NCBI RefSeq assembly: GCF_031954525.1
Contig: NZ_CP134867.1
Coordinates: 3,782,001-3,846,000, forward strand
Length of the DNA: 64,000 nucleotides
DNA from: Dyella sp. BiH032
GTDB taxonomy: Bacteria > Pseudomonadota > Gammaproteobacteria > Xanthomonadales > Rhodanobacteraceae
Direction of reading: 5' to 3'
Shown: positions 20,418 through 28,502 of the stretch, in pieces
Layout of the letters: each line of letters begins with the position of its first letter
How positions within the stretch are numbered: position 1 is the stretch's first letter
Program-made: the position numbers and the translations under genes
Notes under the pieces: model-generated
Databases searched by the model: none
Told to the model about the DNA's origin: nothing
Seen by the model: the letters and a program-made list of their open reading frames with translations, nothing else

Positions 20418-21431
20418 ATGCTCAAGATCGACACCCACGCGCACGTCCTCCCCCGCGACTGGCCGAATCTTGCGGCCAAGTACGGCGACAACCGCTTCCC
20501 CGTCATGACCCATCACGACGGCAAGCACCGGATCTACAAGGACGGGAAATTCTTCCGCGAAGTCTGGGAATCGGCCTTCGATCCCCAGCACCGCATCGAC
20601 GACTACGCGCGCTTCGGCGTCGACGTCCAGGTCGTCTCCACCGTGCCGGTGCTGTTCTCCTACTGGGCTCCCGGCTACCAGGCCCTCGACCTGCACCGGC
20701 ACCTCAACGATCACGTCGCGGGGCTTTGTCGCGACTACCCGCGCCATTACGCCGGCATCGCCACCGTGCCGTTGCAGTCGCCGGATTTGGCCATCCGCGA
20801 GCTGGAGCGCTGTATCGACGAGCTCGGCCTGCAGGGCGTGCAGGTGGGCTCGCACTGCAACGACTGGAATCTGGACGCGCCAGAGCTATTTCCGTTCTTC
20901 GAGGCTGCGGCGGACCTGGGCGCGGCGGTGATGGTCCATCCCTGGGACATGATGGGCACGGACAGCATGCCCAAGTACTGGCTGCCCTGGCTGGTCGGCA
21001 TGCCGGCGGAACAGTCGCGCGCCGCGTGCTGCCTGGTCTTCGGCGGCGTGCTGGAGCGGTTGCCGCGGCTGCGCGTGATGCTGGCGCACGGCGGCGGCAG
21101 CTTCCCCTGGAGCATCGGGCGCATCGAACACGGCTTCCGCATGCGCCCGGACCTGGTCGCCACGGACAATCCGCGCAATCCCCGGGAATATCTCAAGCGG
21201 CTATATTTCGACTCCTGCGTGCACGATCCGCAGGCCCTGCGGTATCTGCTGGATGTGACCGGCGTCGAGCGCGTGATGCTCGGCACCGACTATCCTTTCC
21301 CGCTGGGGGAGCAGCATCCGGGCAGCGGCATCGAGGCCCTGGGGCTGGACGAGGCCGCACGGGCGCGCCTGTTCCACGGCACGGCGCTGGAATGGCTGGG
21401 GCTGCCCCGTTACCGTTTCGCTTCTGACTGA
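20418..21431 (+). CDS. 2-amino-3-carboxymuconate-6-semialdehyde decarboxylase (ACMSD)
   Basis: 337 residues of the amidohydrolase-2 family. The N-terminal metal motif is KIDTHAHVLP (His7, His9), followed by the ACMSD-typical WPNLAAKYGD, VDVQVVSTVPVLFSYWAPG and QGVQVGSHCNDWNLD. Further ligands are His in MVHPWDMMG, and LAHGGGSFPW and GTDYPFPLGE carry the remaining His and Asp. ACMSD removes CO2 from the ring-opened product of 3-hydroxyanthranilate, steering tryptophan catabolism away from quinolinate. The kynureninase gene lies 650 bp downstream. 3-hydroxyanthranilate dioxygenase and kynurenine monooxygenase are not in the window. Confidence 0.92.
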   Translation: MLKIDTHAHVLPRDWPNLAAKYGDNRFPVMTHHDGKHRIYKDGKFFREVWESAFDPQHRIDDYARFGVDVQVVSTVPVLFSYWAPGYQALDLHRHLNDHVAGLCRDYPRHYAGIATVPLQSPDLAIRELERCIDELGLQGVQVGSHCNDWNLDAPELFPFFEAAADLGAAVMVHPWDMMGTDSMPKYWLPWLVGMPAEQSRAACCLVFGGVLERLPRLRVMLAHGGGSFPWSIGRIEHGFRMRPDLVATDNPRNPREYLKRLYFDSCVHDPQALRYLLDVTGVERVMLGTDYPFPLGEQHPGSGIEALGLDEAARARLFHGTALEWLGLPRYRFASD

Positions 21432-21449
21432 TCGAGAACAGGATCCGGC

Positions 21450-21956
21450 ATGAGTTTTTCCCGCACTATCCTCCTGGCCGGCGCCCTGCTGCTGGCCGGC
21501 ACGGTCCACGCCACCGAGGTGGCCATGGCCAACGGCACCGTTCATTTCGCCACGCCCGACGGCTGGTTGGGCATCATGGAAACCCAGGGCGACCCCGAGT
21601 CGCGCGTCTTCCAGGTGCCGGACAGCTCGCCCACCGGCAGCACCGCCCTGGCGCGGGTCACCGTGACCGTGAAGCAGGTGGCGGACGTCGCCGCATTCCA
21701 GGACTACGTGAACACCGCGACGACCAAGGCCAAGGGCCTGACCGGCTACCAGTCCGGCGGCAGCCCGGCGCCGAACGCCAGCACCTATACCGCGCAGGAG
21801 AACGGCTCGCAGTTCAGCTACGTGGAGCGCTACTGGTTCCGCGAAGGCCACGCCATCCAGCTCCGCTGCGCGCGCCCGGCCCAGAGCCAGGCGGGTCCGG
21901 GCTGGAAGGCGGCCTTCGACAAGGGCTGCGACGCTATCGCCGACCGCCTGAAGTAA
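21450..21956 (+). CDS. Small secreted protein of unknown function
   Basis: 168 residues with a clear signal peptide (MSFSRTILLAGALLLAG, cleavage near VHA-TE). The mature part is small, with a beta-rich middle (ALARVTVTVKQVADVAAFQD) and two cysteines (LRCARP and KGCDAIA) that could form a disulfide. I do not recognise a named family. It lies 18 bp after ACMSD and 130 bp before kynU, with a terminator directly behind it, so it is probably co-transcribed with ACMSD rather than kynU. Confidence 0.8.
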   Translation: MSFSRTILLAGALLLAGTVHATEVAMANGTVHFATPDGWLGIMETQGDPESRVFQVPDSSPTGSTALARVTVTVKQVADVAAFQDYVNTATTKAKGLTGYQSGGSPAPNASTYTAQENGSQFSYVERYWFREGHAIQLRCARPAQSQAGPGWKAAFDKGCDAIADRLK

Positions 21957-21971
21957 GCGCGCGGCGCGGCG

Positions 21972-21999
21972 AGGCCCGGGCTTGCGCCCGGGCCTTTTT
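21972..21999 (+). terminator. Intrinsic terminator after the ACMSD-secreted protein pair
   Basis: Arms AGGCCCGGGC (21972-21981) and GCCCGGGCCT (21986-21995) with loop TTGC, followed by a T-run to 21999. It sits 16 bp after the stop of the secreted protein and separates that transcript from kynU. Confidence 0.92.
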
Positions 22000-22086
22000 C
22001 GTTTCGGCGGCCCGGTCGCGCCCAGGCTACGCGGTCCGCCACGCAGGCTCTAAGCTTTAGCGCCGTTCCGCGCGAGACGAGAGCCG

Positions 22087-23367
22087 ATGTCGACTGCCTA
22101 CCAAGCCACCGCCGAATGGGCCCGTGCCCAGGATGTCGCCGACCCGCTGCGCGCGTTCCGCGACGAGTTCCTGATTCCTCCGCACGAGGGCCGCGACAGC
22201 CAGTACTTCTGCGGCAACTCGCTGGGTCTGCAGCCGCGTGCAGTGCGCGACGCGGTCGCCGCCGAACTCGAAGACTGGGGTGCGCTCGCGGTGGAAGGCC
22301 ACTTCAAGGGCCGCCTGCCATGGATGGACTATCACGAGTTCGTGCGCGACGGCCTCGCCGAGGTCGTGGGCGCGCTGCCTTCCGAAGTCGTCGCGATGAA
22401 CACCCTGGGCGTGAACCTGCACCTGATGATGGTGAGCTTCTACCGCCCTACCCCAGACCGCCACGCCGTCCTGATCGAAGCCGGCGCCTTTCCCACCGAT
22501 CGCTACGCGGTGGAATCGCAGATCCGCTACCACGGTTTCAGCCCCGCGCTTTCGCTGATCGAACTGCAGCCGGACGAACCGAATGGCACGCTCTCCCAGA
22601 CGGCCATCGAGCGCGCCCTGGCCGAGCATGGCGACCGGATCGCGCTCGTGCTGCTGCCGGGCGTGCAGTACCGCACCGGCCAGGTGTTCGACCTGAAGGC
22701 CATCGTCGGACTCGCCCATGCGCAGGGCTGCATGGTCGGCTTCGACCTCGCGCACGCCGTGGGCAACCTGCCGCTGAGCCTGCACGACAGCGGCGCGGAC
22801 TTCGCCGTGTGGTGCAGCTACAAGTACCTCAATGCCGGCCCGGGCGCCGTTGGCGGCGCCTTCGTGCACGAACGCCACGCGCATACTGAACACCTGCCCC
22901 GCTTCGCCGGCTGGTGGGGCCACGACAAGCATTCGCGTTTCCGCATGGGGCCGGAGTTCGTGCCCACGCCGGGCGCAGACGGCTGGCAGATTTCCAACCC
23001 GCCGATCCTGTCGCTGGCGCCGCTGCGCATTTCGCTGGACATCTTCCACCGCGCGGGCATGCCGCGGCTGCGCGAGAAGTCGCTGCACCTCACCGGCTAT
23101 CTGGAATGGCTGGTGCAGACGCAGCTGGGCGACCTGCTGGAATCGGTGACGCCGCGCGATCCGTCGCGGCGCGGCTCGCAGCTGTCCATCCGCGTGCTCG
23201 GCGGGCGCGAACGCGGGCGCGCGCTGTTCCAGTACCTGCTGGACCGCGGCATCGTCGGCGACTGGCGCGAGCCCGACGTGATCCGCATTTCGCCGACGCC
23301 GCTGTACAACCGCTTCGAGGATTGCGTGGCGTTCGCGGAGGCGGTACGGGCGTGGGGGCAGGGGTGA
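22087..23367 (+). CDS. kynU: Kynureninase
   Basis: 426 residues, a fold-type I PLP enzyme. The cofactor Lys is Lys246 in VWCSYKYLNAGPGAVGGAF, preceded by GFDLAHAVGNLPL with the phosphate-proximal Asp. QYFCGNSLGLQPRAVRDAV near the N-terminus and the C-terminal DWREPDVIRISPTPLYNRFE complete the kynureninase pattern. It hydrolyses kynurenine or 3-hydroxykynurenine to anthranilate or 3-hydroxyanthranilate plus alanine. With ACMSD nearby it points to an aerobic tryptophan degradation route. It has its own upstream region after the 21972-21999 terminator. Confidence 0.96.
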   Translation: MSTAYQATAEWARAQDVADPLRAFRDEFLIPPHEGRDSQYFCGNSLGLQPRAVRDAVAAELEDWGALAVEGHFKGRLPWMDYHEFVRDGLAEVVGALPSEVVAMNTLGVNLHLMMVSFYRPTPDRHAVLIEAGAFPTDRYAVESQIRYHGFSPALSLIELQPDEPNGTLSQTAIERALAEHGDRIALVLLPGVQYRTGQVFDLKAIVGLAHAQGCMVGFDLAHAVGNLPLSLHDSGADFAVWCSYKYLNAGPGAVGGAFVHERHAHTEHLPRFAGWWGHDKHSRFRMGPEFVPTPGADGWQISNPPILSLAPLRISLDIFHRAGMPRLREKSLHLTGYLEWLVQTQLGDLLESVTPRDPSRRGSQLSIRVLGGRERGRALFQYLLDRGIVGDWREPDVIRISPTPLYNRFEDCVAFAEAVRAWGQG

Positions 23368-23448
23368 TCTCGCTGCGCGGGTGCGGACGCCGCGAGGCAT
23401 CCGAAGCGGCGGGTTGAGACGATTCGCTCCGCAGGGCCCCTCACCCCG

Positions 23449-23473
23449 GCCCTCTCCCCGTAGAGGAGAGGGC
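23449..23473. repeat. Short REP-like hairpin between convergent genes
   Basis: Arms GCCCTCTCC (23449-23457) and GGAGAGGGC (23465-23473), preceded by CCCCTCACCCCG. It lies between the convergent kynU and phytase-like genes. The head of the 400-bp dispersed element has a related CCCCTCAT...CTTCTCCCC motif, so it may be a solitary relative. It could also serve as a bidirectional transcription end. Confidence 0.55.
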
Positions 23474-23486
23474 ATGAGGCATGCGC

Positions 23487-24890
23487 TTACTTGCCTTCGC
23501 AGCGCGGATGCTCGAAACGCTGCGGCTTCAGGCCGGGCAGATCGGCATCGTCGAAGGCGAACACGAAGAAGCGGTTCGGATTGTCGGCGCCCTGCGGGTG
23601 CAGGCTGTCGGTGATGTCCGGCAGGAAGTCGTTGTCGTTGGCGAGGAACAGCGTGTGACGGCGCCGGCCGTCCTGCACCACGTCCGGACCGAGGCTCAGG
23701 CCCTCGAGCTTGGCCGGCACTTCCGAAGGCGCCAGACCGTGGCGCCCCAGCTCAGCAAGCACGTCGAGGAACGGCGTCTTGTTGACGGCCGCCGCGGCGA
23801 GTGCGGTGGCGCCGCTGAGTTTGCTCACTTCCGTCGCGCCATCCAGGTCGATCAAAAAGACACGCTTGAACTTCGCTTCCGATCCGTCGACAAAACCCTT
23901 GCCGTCGCGTTCGTCGACCAGCAGCTGATGATCGTTCACCGCCAGGATCTCGCTGACGCCGTTGTACTTGGGTTTGCTCGCCGTGCCGGTGTTGCTCAGC
24001 GGATAGGCGTACTCGCGCACCTCGCGCGTGCGCAGGTCGATGCGCACGATGCGCAGCACCGGCGCGCCGTCGCCGCCGTCCTGGAGCAGCGGCGCCTGCA
24101 TCGCACCGAACAGCGTGCGGCCGTCCGGCGAGATCGCCAGGCCTTCCATGCCTTTGTTGGCGACGCGGCCGGCGCTGTTTCCGGCGATCTCGTCGGCGCC
24201 GTGCGGCGAGGTCTTCGCCACATAGAAGTGCGCCGGCAGCGCATAGCTGTCGAGGCGCCGGCCGGTGTGGCGATCGAACTTGTAGACGTAGGGACCGTAC
24301 TCGTCGGACACGTACACCGCATCGCCATCGGCCGAGGCGCGGATGCCTTCGGGGTCCAGGCGGGCATCCAGCATCCAGCCGGAACCGCGTGCAGGATCGG
24401 CATTGTCGGAACGGCCGGTGAAGTAATGGCGGAACCCGTGGTTCGCGCGCGGGGCGCCGTCCGGCAGGTTCGCCGCGCGGCCGTCACCGTAGTAGAGACC
24501 GTAGGCATCCCACAGCAGCGTGGTGCGCTCCAGCGTCGGCGTCAGGGCGAATGGCAGCGCGGCATCCGGGCCGGCGGGGCGCAGCGCCATGCGCAGCGTA
24601 TGGAAGCGCGGGATGTAGGAGGTCGTGTCGTCCACCGCGGCGTCATAAGAGACCGCGTTCGGGCCGCGATCCGGCAGGGCCAGGAAGGTGTTGCAGCCGG
24701 CGTAGGCGAGGCCGGAGCCCAGGCCGCCGAGCAGGTTGCCCGGCACGCCGTTCTCCAGCGGGCCGGCCGTGCGGACCGCGCGATCGCCCTGGTGGGCGTC
24801 CAGGCTGCCGATGGCGATCAGCTCGACGCCGGCATGGGCCTGCGAGGCGGCGAGCGCGGCGATCAGGGCGAGAGCGAACTTCGAACGCAT
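23487..24890 (-). CDS. Secreted phytase-like (esterase-like activity of phytase) protein
   Basis: 467 residues from the ATG at 24890, preceded by CAGGAGTG, which opens a signal peptide (about 1-20, SQAHA-G). The frame extends upstream but without sense. The body is a beta-propeller-like protein: GLGSGLAYAGCNTFLALPDR near the start, YVSDEYGPYVYKFDRHTGR, NKGMEGLAISPDGRTLFG, and RHTLFLANDNDF. This matches the phytase-like domain family (PF13449 type), whose members are periplasmic or outer-surface with ill-defined phosphatase or esterase activity. It is a single gene. Confidence 0.87.
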   Translation of the reverse strand: MRSKFALALIAALAASQAHAGVELIAIGSLDAHQGDRAVRTAGPLENGVPGNLLGGLGSGLAYAGCNTFLALPDRGPNAVSYDAAVDDTTSYIPRFHTLRMALRPAGPDAALPFALTPTLERTTLLWDAYGLYYGDGRAANLPDGAPRANHGFRHYFTGRSDNADPARGSGWMLDARLDPEGIRASADGDAVYVSDEYGPYVYKFDRHTGRRLDSYALPAHFYVAKTSPHGADEIAGNSAGRVANKGMEGLAISPDGRTLFGAMQAPLLQDGGDGAPVLRIVRIDLRTREVREYAYPLSNTGTASKPKYNGVSEILAVNDHQLLVDERDGKGFVDGSEAKFKRVFLIDLDGATEVSKLSGATALAAAAVNKTPFLDVLAELGRHGLAPSEVPAKLEGLSLGPDVVQDGRRRHTLFLANDNDFLPDITDSLHPQGADNPNRFFVFAFDDADLPGLKPQRFEHPRCEGK

Positions 24891-25010
24891 GCGGGGCACT
24901 CCTGGACGGGATCGGTCCGCCCAGCCTGCGGCCCATGCATTGCCGCGCTGTGACGCTTGCGTGACCCTGCCAGCCGGGCGTTGCGGCATGCGATCCGCTG
25001 CGCGCTTCGG

Positions 25011-25065
25011 CCTACCTGGGGAGCACCCCAGGTAGGGAACGCCCCAGCTAGGGTTCGCCCCAGGT
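25011..25065. promoter_or_regulatory. Inverted repeat plus three 16-bp-spaced direct repeats
   Basis: CCTACCTGGGG (25011-25021) and CCCCAGGTAGG (25026-25036) form a perfect 11-bp inverted repeat. The motif CCCCAGGTAGGG recurs at 25026, 25042 (CCCCAGCTAGGG) and 25058 (CCCCAGGTG), an exact 16-bp period. It lies 58-112 bp before the start of the 25123 gene, where operator or activator sites are expected. Confidence 0.6.
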
Positions 25066-25079
25066 GCATCTTTCATGAC

Positions 25080-25111
25080 AGCGGGATTACGGTCAGACCG
25101 AAATCCCCGCT
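25080..25111 (+). promoter_or_regulatory. Hairpin just before the start of the 25123 gene
   Basis: AGCGGGATTACGGT (25080-25093) pairs almost fully with ACCGAAATCCCCGCT (25097-25111) around a CAG loop. It ends 11 bp before the ATG and touches the ribosome site GGAG, so it could mask translation initiation. Confidence 0.5.
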
Positions 25112-25122
25112 GGAGCGCGCCC

Positions 25123-26844
25123 ATGAACATGAAACTCGACGGCGCGGTGGCGCCTCGCGTCCTGCCCGAACTCGACCCGCAGACGACCGTCAGGACCGAC
25201 GCGCGGGCCACGCCCGCCGACCACAGCTCGACACCGCAGCTGCCCTATAACCCGCACGTCTCCCAGGCCTATTACCGGACCCCGGACGGCGGCGGCGATG
25301 CCGGAAAGCATGCGTCCGACGACGAGATCAAGCAGACCGCGCACGAGATCCTGAAAACGGGCGACCGTTTCATGCTGGTCGATGACTACGACAGCCGCAT
25401 GGTCCGCTTCAGTCAGGAAATGGCCAAGCTGGATACCGAATCGCGCGCAAAACTGGTGCAGCAGCTGCTGAGCAAGGACCACGGTGCGCTGCAGTCGTGG
25501 ATGAAGCTGGACATTCTCGACCGCATGCACAACGAAGGCCGCACCGACGGCGCCGGTTATGCGGCGGTCGCCGACGGCTTCGCCCAGGCCTATACCAGTG
25601 GGCGCATCGATCAAGGCAAGGCCGAGACCTTCCTGCAGATGCAGACGCTCACCGAACGCGCACCGGCCCTGGTCGACAAGCAGTGGCGGCAGCTGCGCGA
25701 CTTCCTTGGCGCGGGCGACGCTTCGCCATCCATGCAGGCCTTCCGCGAGCAGTTCGCCGGCAAGCTGCTCGCCGACGGCCACGGCCCGCATGCGGCCGGC
25801 ATCGCCATGCAGATAGCCGCCGATTCCGGCGACCCTGGCATGCCCGCACGTGTGTTCGCAGGTATACCGGAGGACAAGCGCGATGCCGCGTTGCAGGCTA
25901 TCGGCCAGTCCAGCATCGGCTTCCAGAATTCGCTCGGCGCGGTGGATGGGCTGAAGAACCCGATGGCCGCCTTGATCGAATCCGTGGCGCAGCAGCCGGC
26001 GTCCAAGGACACCGACGCCCTGGCCGTGCAGATCGCCCGCTACGCCAGTTCCGCCGATCACCAGATCTTCTACGACATGTACACCGACAAGCCGATCGGC
26101 CCGGTGTCCACGGCGTTGACGCATCTGCTGGCGGGCGAACACGGCAAGGCGGTGCTGGATGAACTGTCCGTCTGGGATACGACCGGGGTACCCGGCAAGG
26201 ACGGCCATGCAATGCAGTTCGGCGAGAACGCCATCGAACTGGGCAATCTGCTGCGGCTGACGGTATTCAATCCGGACAACAAGGAATCGTCGGCAGCGAT
26301 GAAGACGATCACCGAGTGGACGCAGCTGCGCAAGGAGATCGCGACCTCGGGCCAGGAAAAGGACGGCATCAGCGTGACCGACGCACGCAGCCAGCTGGGC
26401 ATGCTCGGCGGCGCGGCCATGGATGCGATGCAGCAGGCCAAGATCGACAGCGACCAGCGCGCCGCGGCCAACGAGAAGCTGGTCGGATTCGTGGTCGATG
26501 TGGCGCTTTCCGCCGTACCCGGCGGCGGCACCGTCAGCGGCGTCGTGGGCCCGCAGCTCAAGAACGTGTTCGGCAACAACCCCAAACTGGACGGCGTGAT
26601 CGACGAAGCACTCAAAGGCGCCGACACCCTCAGCACGGCCCAGACCGACGCCCTGAAAAAGAAGCTCACCGACGCGCTCAACGGCGACCAGAAAGCGCTG
26701 GAAACCTTCCGCCTGGACGCGAGCAACTTCATCAACAAGTCGGTACTCAACGGGTTGCCGGAGAACGGGCCGATGGCATCGGTGGATATCGTGAAAGGGC
26801 ATATCCAGAACGTGCTGGACAATATCGACGACAACCGGAAGTGA
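25123..26844 (+). CDS. Unrecognised 573-residue protein, possibly secreted by a non-Sec route
   Basis: I do not recognise the family. There is no Sec signal peptide. The first 60 residues are polar and Pro/Thr/Ser-rich (PADHSSTPQLPYNPHVSQAY), the kind of disordered N-terminus seen in effectors. The rest is mostly helical (EIKQTAHEIL, SRAKLVQQLLSKDHGALQSW, HAAGIAMQIAADSGDPGMP). One Gly-rich segment near 460-490 (VVDVALSAVPGGGTVSGVVG) could insert in a membrane, and the C-terminus has amphipathic helices. The start follows GGAG by 8 bp. Elaborate repeats precede it, and it is a lone gene beside a dispersed element and an IS. Confidence 0.75.
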   Translation: MNMKLDGAVAPRVLPELDPQTTVRTDARATPADHSSTPQLPYNPHVSQAYYRTPDGGGDAGKHASDDEIKQTAHEILKTGDRFMLVDDYDSRMVRFSQEMAKLDTESRAKLVQQLLSKDHGALQSWMKLDILDRMHNEGRTDGAGYAAVADGFAQAYTSGRIDQGKAETFLQMQTLTERAPALVDKQWRQLRDFLGAGDASPSMQAFREQFAGKLLADGHGPHAAGIAMQIAADSGDPGMPARVFAGIPEDKRDAALQAIGQSSIGFQNSLGAVDGLKNPMAALIESVAQQPASKDTDALAVQIARYASSADHQIFYDMYTDKPIGPVSTALTHLLAGEHGKAVLDELSVWDTTGVPGKDGHAMQFGENAIELGNLLRLTVFNPDNKESSAAMKTITEWTQLRKEIATSGQEKDGISVTDARSQLGMLGGAAMDAMQQAKIDSDQRAAANEKLVGFVVDVALSAVPGGGTVSGVVGPQLKNVFGNNPKLDGVIDEALKGADTLSTAQTDALKKKLTDALNGDQKALETFRLDASNFINKSVLNGLPENGPMASVDIVKGHIQNVLDNIDDNRK

Positions 26845-27188
26845 GGTGATGGAGTTGTTCGGTGGTCGTAGGAGAGGTTCCGGCGAGCCCCCGCCCCTCA
26901 TCCCGCCTTCTCCCCGGAGGGGAGAAGGAGAAGTGCGGTACCGCGGCAAGCAGCAACAACAAACAAGAGCGAGCGAAGCGACGCTCCGAGTTGCTCTTGA
27001 TCTGCCGGGTTCCCTTCGCGGCGGTGAGGGCTGGACGATCAGGCCGCCGCAGGCGGGCGGGGACAGGACGTCCCCGCCTTTTCGATCAGGGCATGGATGT
27101 CCTGTCGAAAAGCCCGGCCAGCCCTCAACGCACCCGCAGCAGCGAAGGCTGCGGAGGGCGCCGCGCAGGGTGCCTTTCTTCTTGGTTA

Positions 27189-28306
27189 GGCGGTGTCAAT
27201 CTAGAAGTGCATCATCGATGGCCTGAGCGAGGTCATCGTGCCCCATGGCACGCATGAACATCTCCGCCGGACAGTGGTAGCCCAAGGTGGCTCGGGGCCG
27301 AAGGTTCATCTCCTGAGCGATGGCATCCAGCGCTCGCTGGCTATGCACGGACAGATCGGTGCCTTTAGGGAGGTACTGCCGCAGCAGGCCGTTGGTGTTT
27401 TCGCAGATGCCCCGCTGCCAGGGGCTGCGCGGATCGGCGAAATAAATGCTCAAGCCGGTACGTTCGGACAAGGTCTTGTACAGCGCCATTTCCTTGCCCT
27501 GGTCATAGGTCAGTGTCTGGCGAAGCTCCGGCGGCACGCCCTGGAAGGCGCGACTGAAGCCCTCCAGCGCCTCCTGGGCCGAACACCCCTTCATCTTGAC
27601 CAGCTTCAGGAACAAAGTGCGTCGATCCACCAGCACCCCCACCGACGATCGGTTACGCGCCCCCTTGAGGAAGTCGCCTTCCCAATGGTCTGGTAACAGG
27701 CGCTCGTTGGCCTCCGGCGGGCGGTCATGAATACTCGGCAGATCCTGCATGCGGCCGCGCCGGTTCGCCCCTTGGCCACGCGGACGGCGTGCGCACTTGT
27801 GTTGGCGCAGCAAGGCCACCAGCTCACGCCGCAGTTCGCCACGCGGCATGGCATAAATCGCGGTGTAGATCGTCTCATGGGACACGTGTTTGGCCGGCTC
27901 GTCAGGATGCTGCCGGCGCAGTGTGCGGCTCACTTCTTGCGGTGACCAGCGGCGCGCTAACAGCTGGCGCACCAGGGGCCACAAGGCCCCATCACGATGT
28001 AGCTTGCGCCGTCGGCGTGCCTTGCGCGCGAGCCGTCGAGCCCGCGCACCGGCACGGCGGGCGTCATAGCCAAGTGTCGGACGACCCATGCGCGGACGCT
28101 CCGCCGGTTCGCGGTGCCCATTACGCGCCAATTCCCGGGAAATCGTGCTAGCCGAACGGCCTAGCAGCCGTGCCAGCTGCCGAGCGCTCTCGCCGCGTGC
28201 CTTGCCCACCATGATCGCGCCCCGTTCTTCGGCGCTCAGATGGCTGTAATGCTGTCCCATGCATCACCGTGTCGTGGGGGTGGTGCACTTGATGTTAGAG
28301 ACCGCC
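27189..28306 (-). mobile_element. IS30-family insertion sequence, complete (1118 bp)
   Basis: The ends are imperfect inverted repeats: GGCGGTGTCAATCTAGAAGTGC on the left, split here as GGCGGTGTCAATC and TAGAAGTGC, against GGCGGTCTCTAACATCAAGTGC on the right (read inward as GGCGGTCTCTAAC and ATCAAGTGC), about 16 of 22 matching. A TTA occurs on both sides (27186-27188 and 28307-28309), a 3-bp target duplication as IS30 elements make. It encodes one intact transposase and interrupts a dispersed hairpin element, so the site of insertion is known to the base. Confidence 0.92.
27196..28260 (-). CDS. IS30-family transposase
   Basis: 354 residues, intact. The N-terminal helix-turn-helix region is YSHLSAEERGAIMVGKARGE, then RQLARLLGRSASTISRELAR. 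The catalytic DDE residues lie in DHWEGDFLKG, LTYDQGKEMALY, and PWQRGICENTNGLLRQYLP, the IS30 spacing. It cuts and joins the IS ends. The TGA lies inside the left inverted repeat (27196-27198), leaving no room for another gene. No frameshift or loss of motif is visible, so the element may still be active. Confidence 0.96.
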   Translation of the reverse strand: MGQHYSHLSAEERGAIMVGKARGESARQLARLLGRSASTISRELARNGHREPAERPRMGRPTLGYDARRAGARARRLARKARRRRKLHRDGALWPLVRQLLARRWSPQEVSRTLRRQHPDEPAKHVSHETIYTAIYAMPRGELRRELVALLRQHKCARRPRGQGANRRGRMQDLPSIHDRPPEANERLLPDHWEGDFLKGARNRSSVGVLVDRRTLFLKLVKMKGCSAQEALEGFSRAFQGVPPELRQTLTYDQGKEMALYKTLSERTGLSIYFADPRSPWQRGICENTNGLLRQYLPKGTDLSVHSQRALDAIAQEMNLRPRATLGYHCPAEMFMRAMGHDDLAQAIDDALLD

Positions 28307-28502
28307 TTACTTCTTCTTGGGCAAGCAAGAAGAAGTAACTCGCTCTCCGGCAGGAGAGCGAAACCCCTCGCCCCGCGAGGGGCGAGACCAGACTGGCGAC
28401 CACGTCGCACCGGATCCCAGCCACGCCGGAATGACGAGTAGGTGAGGCCGAGGCGACCCTGAGCGCCGCGTTGGGGTCCGCAGGCTCACTCCAACCTACG
28501 GC

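Larger units (their letters stand above)
26883..28410 (+). repeat. Dispersed structured element, copy D, split by an IS30-type element
   Basis: The left part is 26883-27188 and the right part 28307-28410; joined after removing the IS and one TTA copy they make about 407 bp. The covarying TTTTCGAT stem here has CAGGGCA with TGTCCTG, close to copy B. The long pyrimidine hairpin is complete on the right side of the insertion. The short stretch 28411-28502 before proA shows nothing recognisable. Confidence 0.85.

Noticed and set aside
24900..25122. A CRISPR-like repeat array
   Set aside because: Only three units of 16 bp with 4-base spacers are present; they look like protein-binding sites rather than CRISPR repeats.
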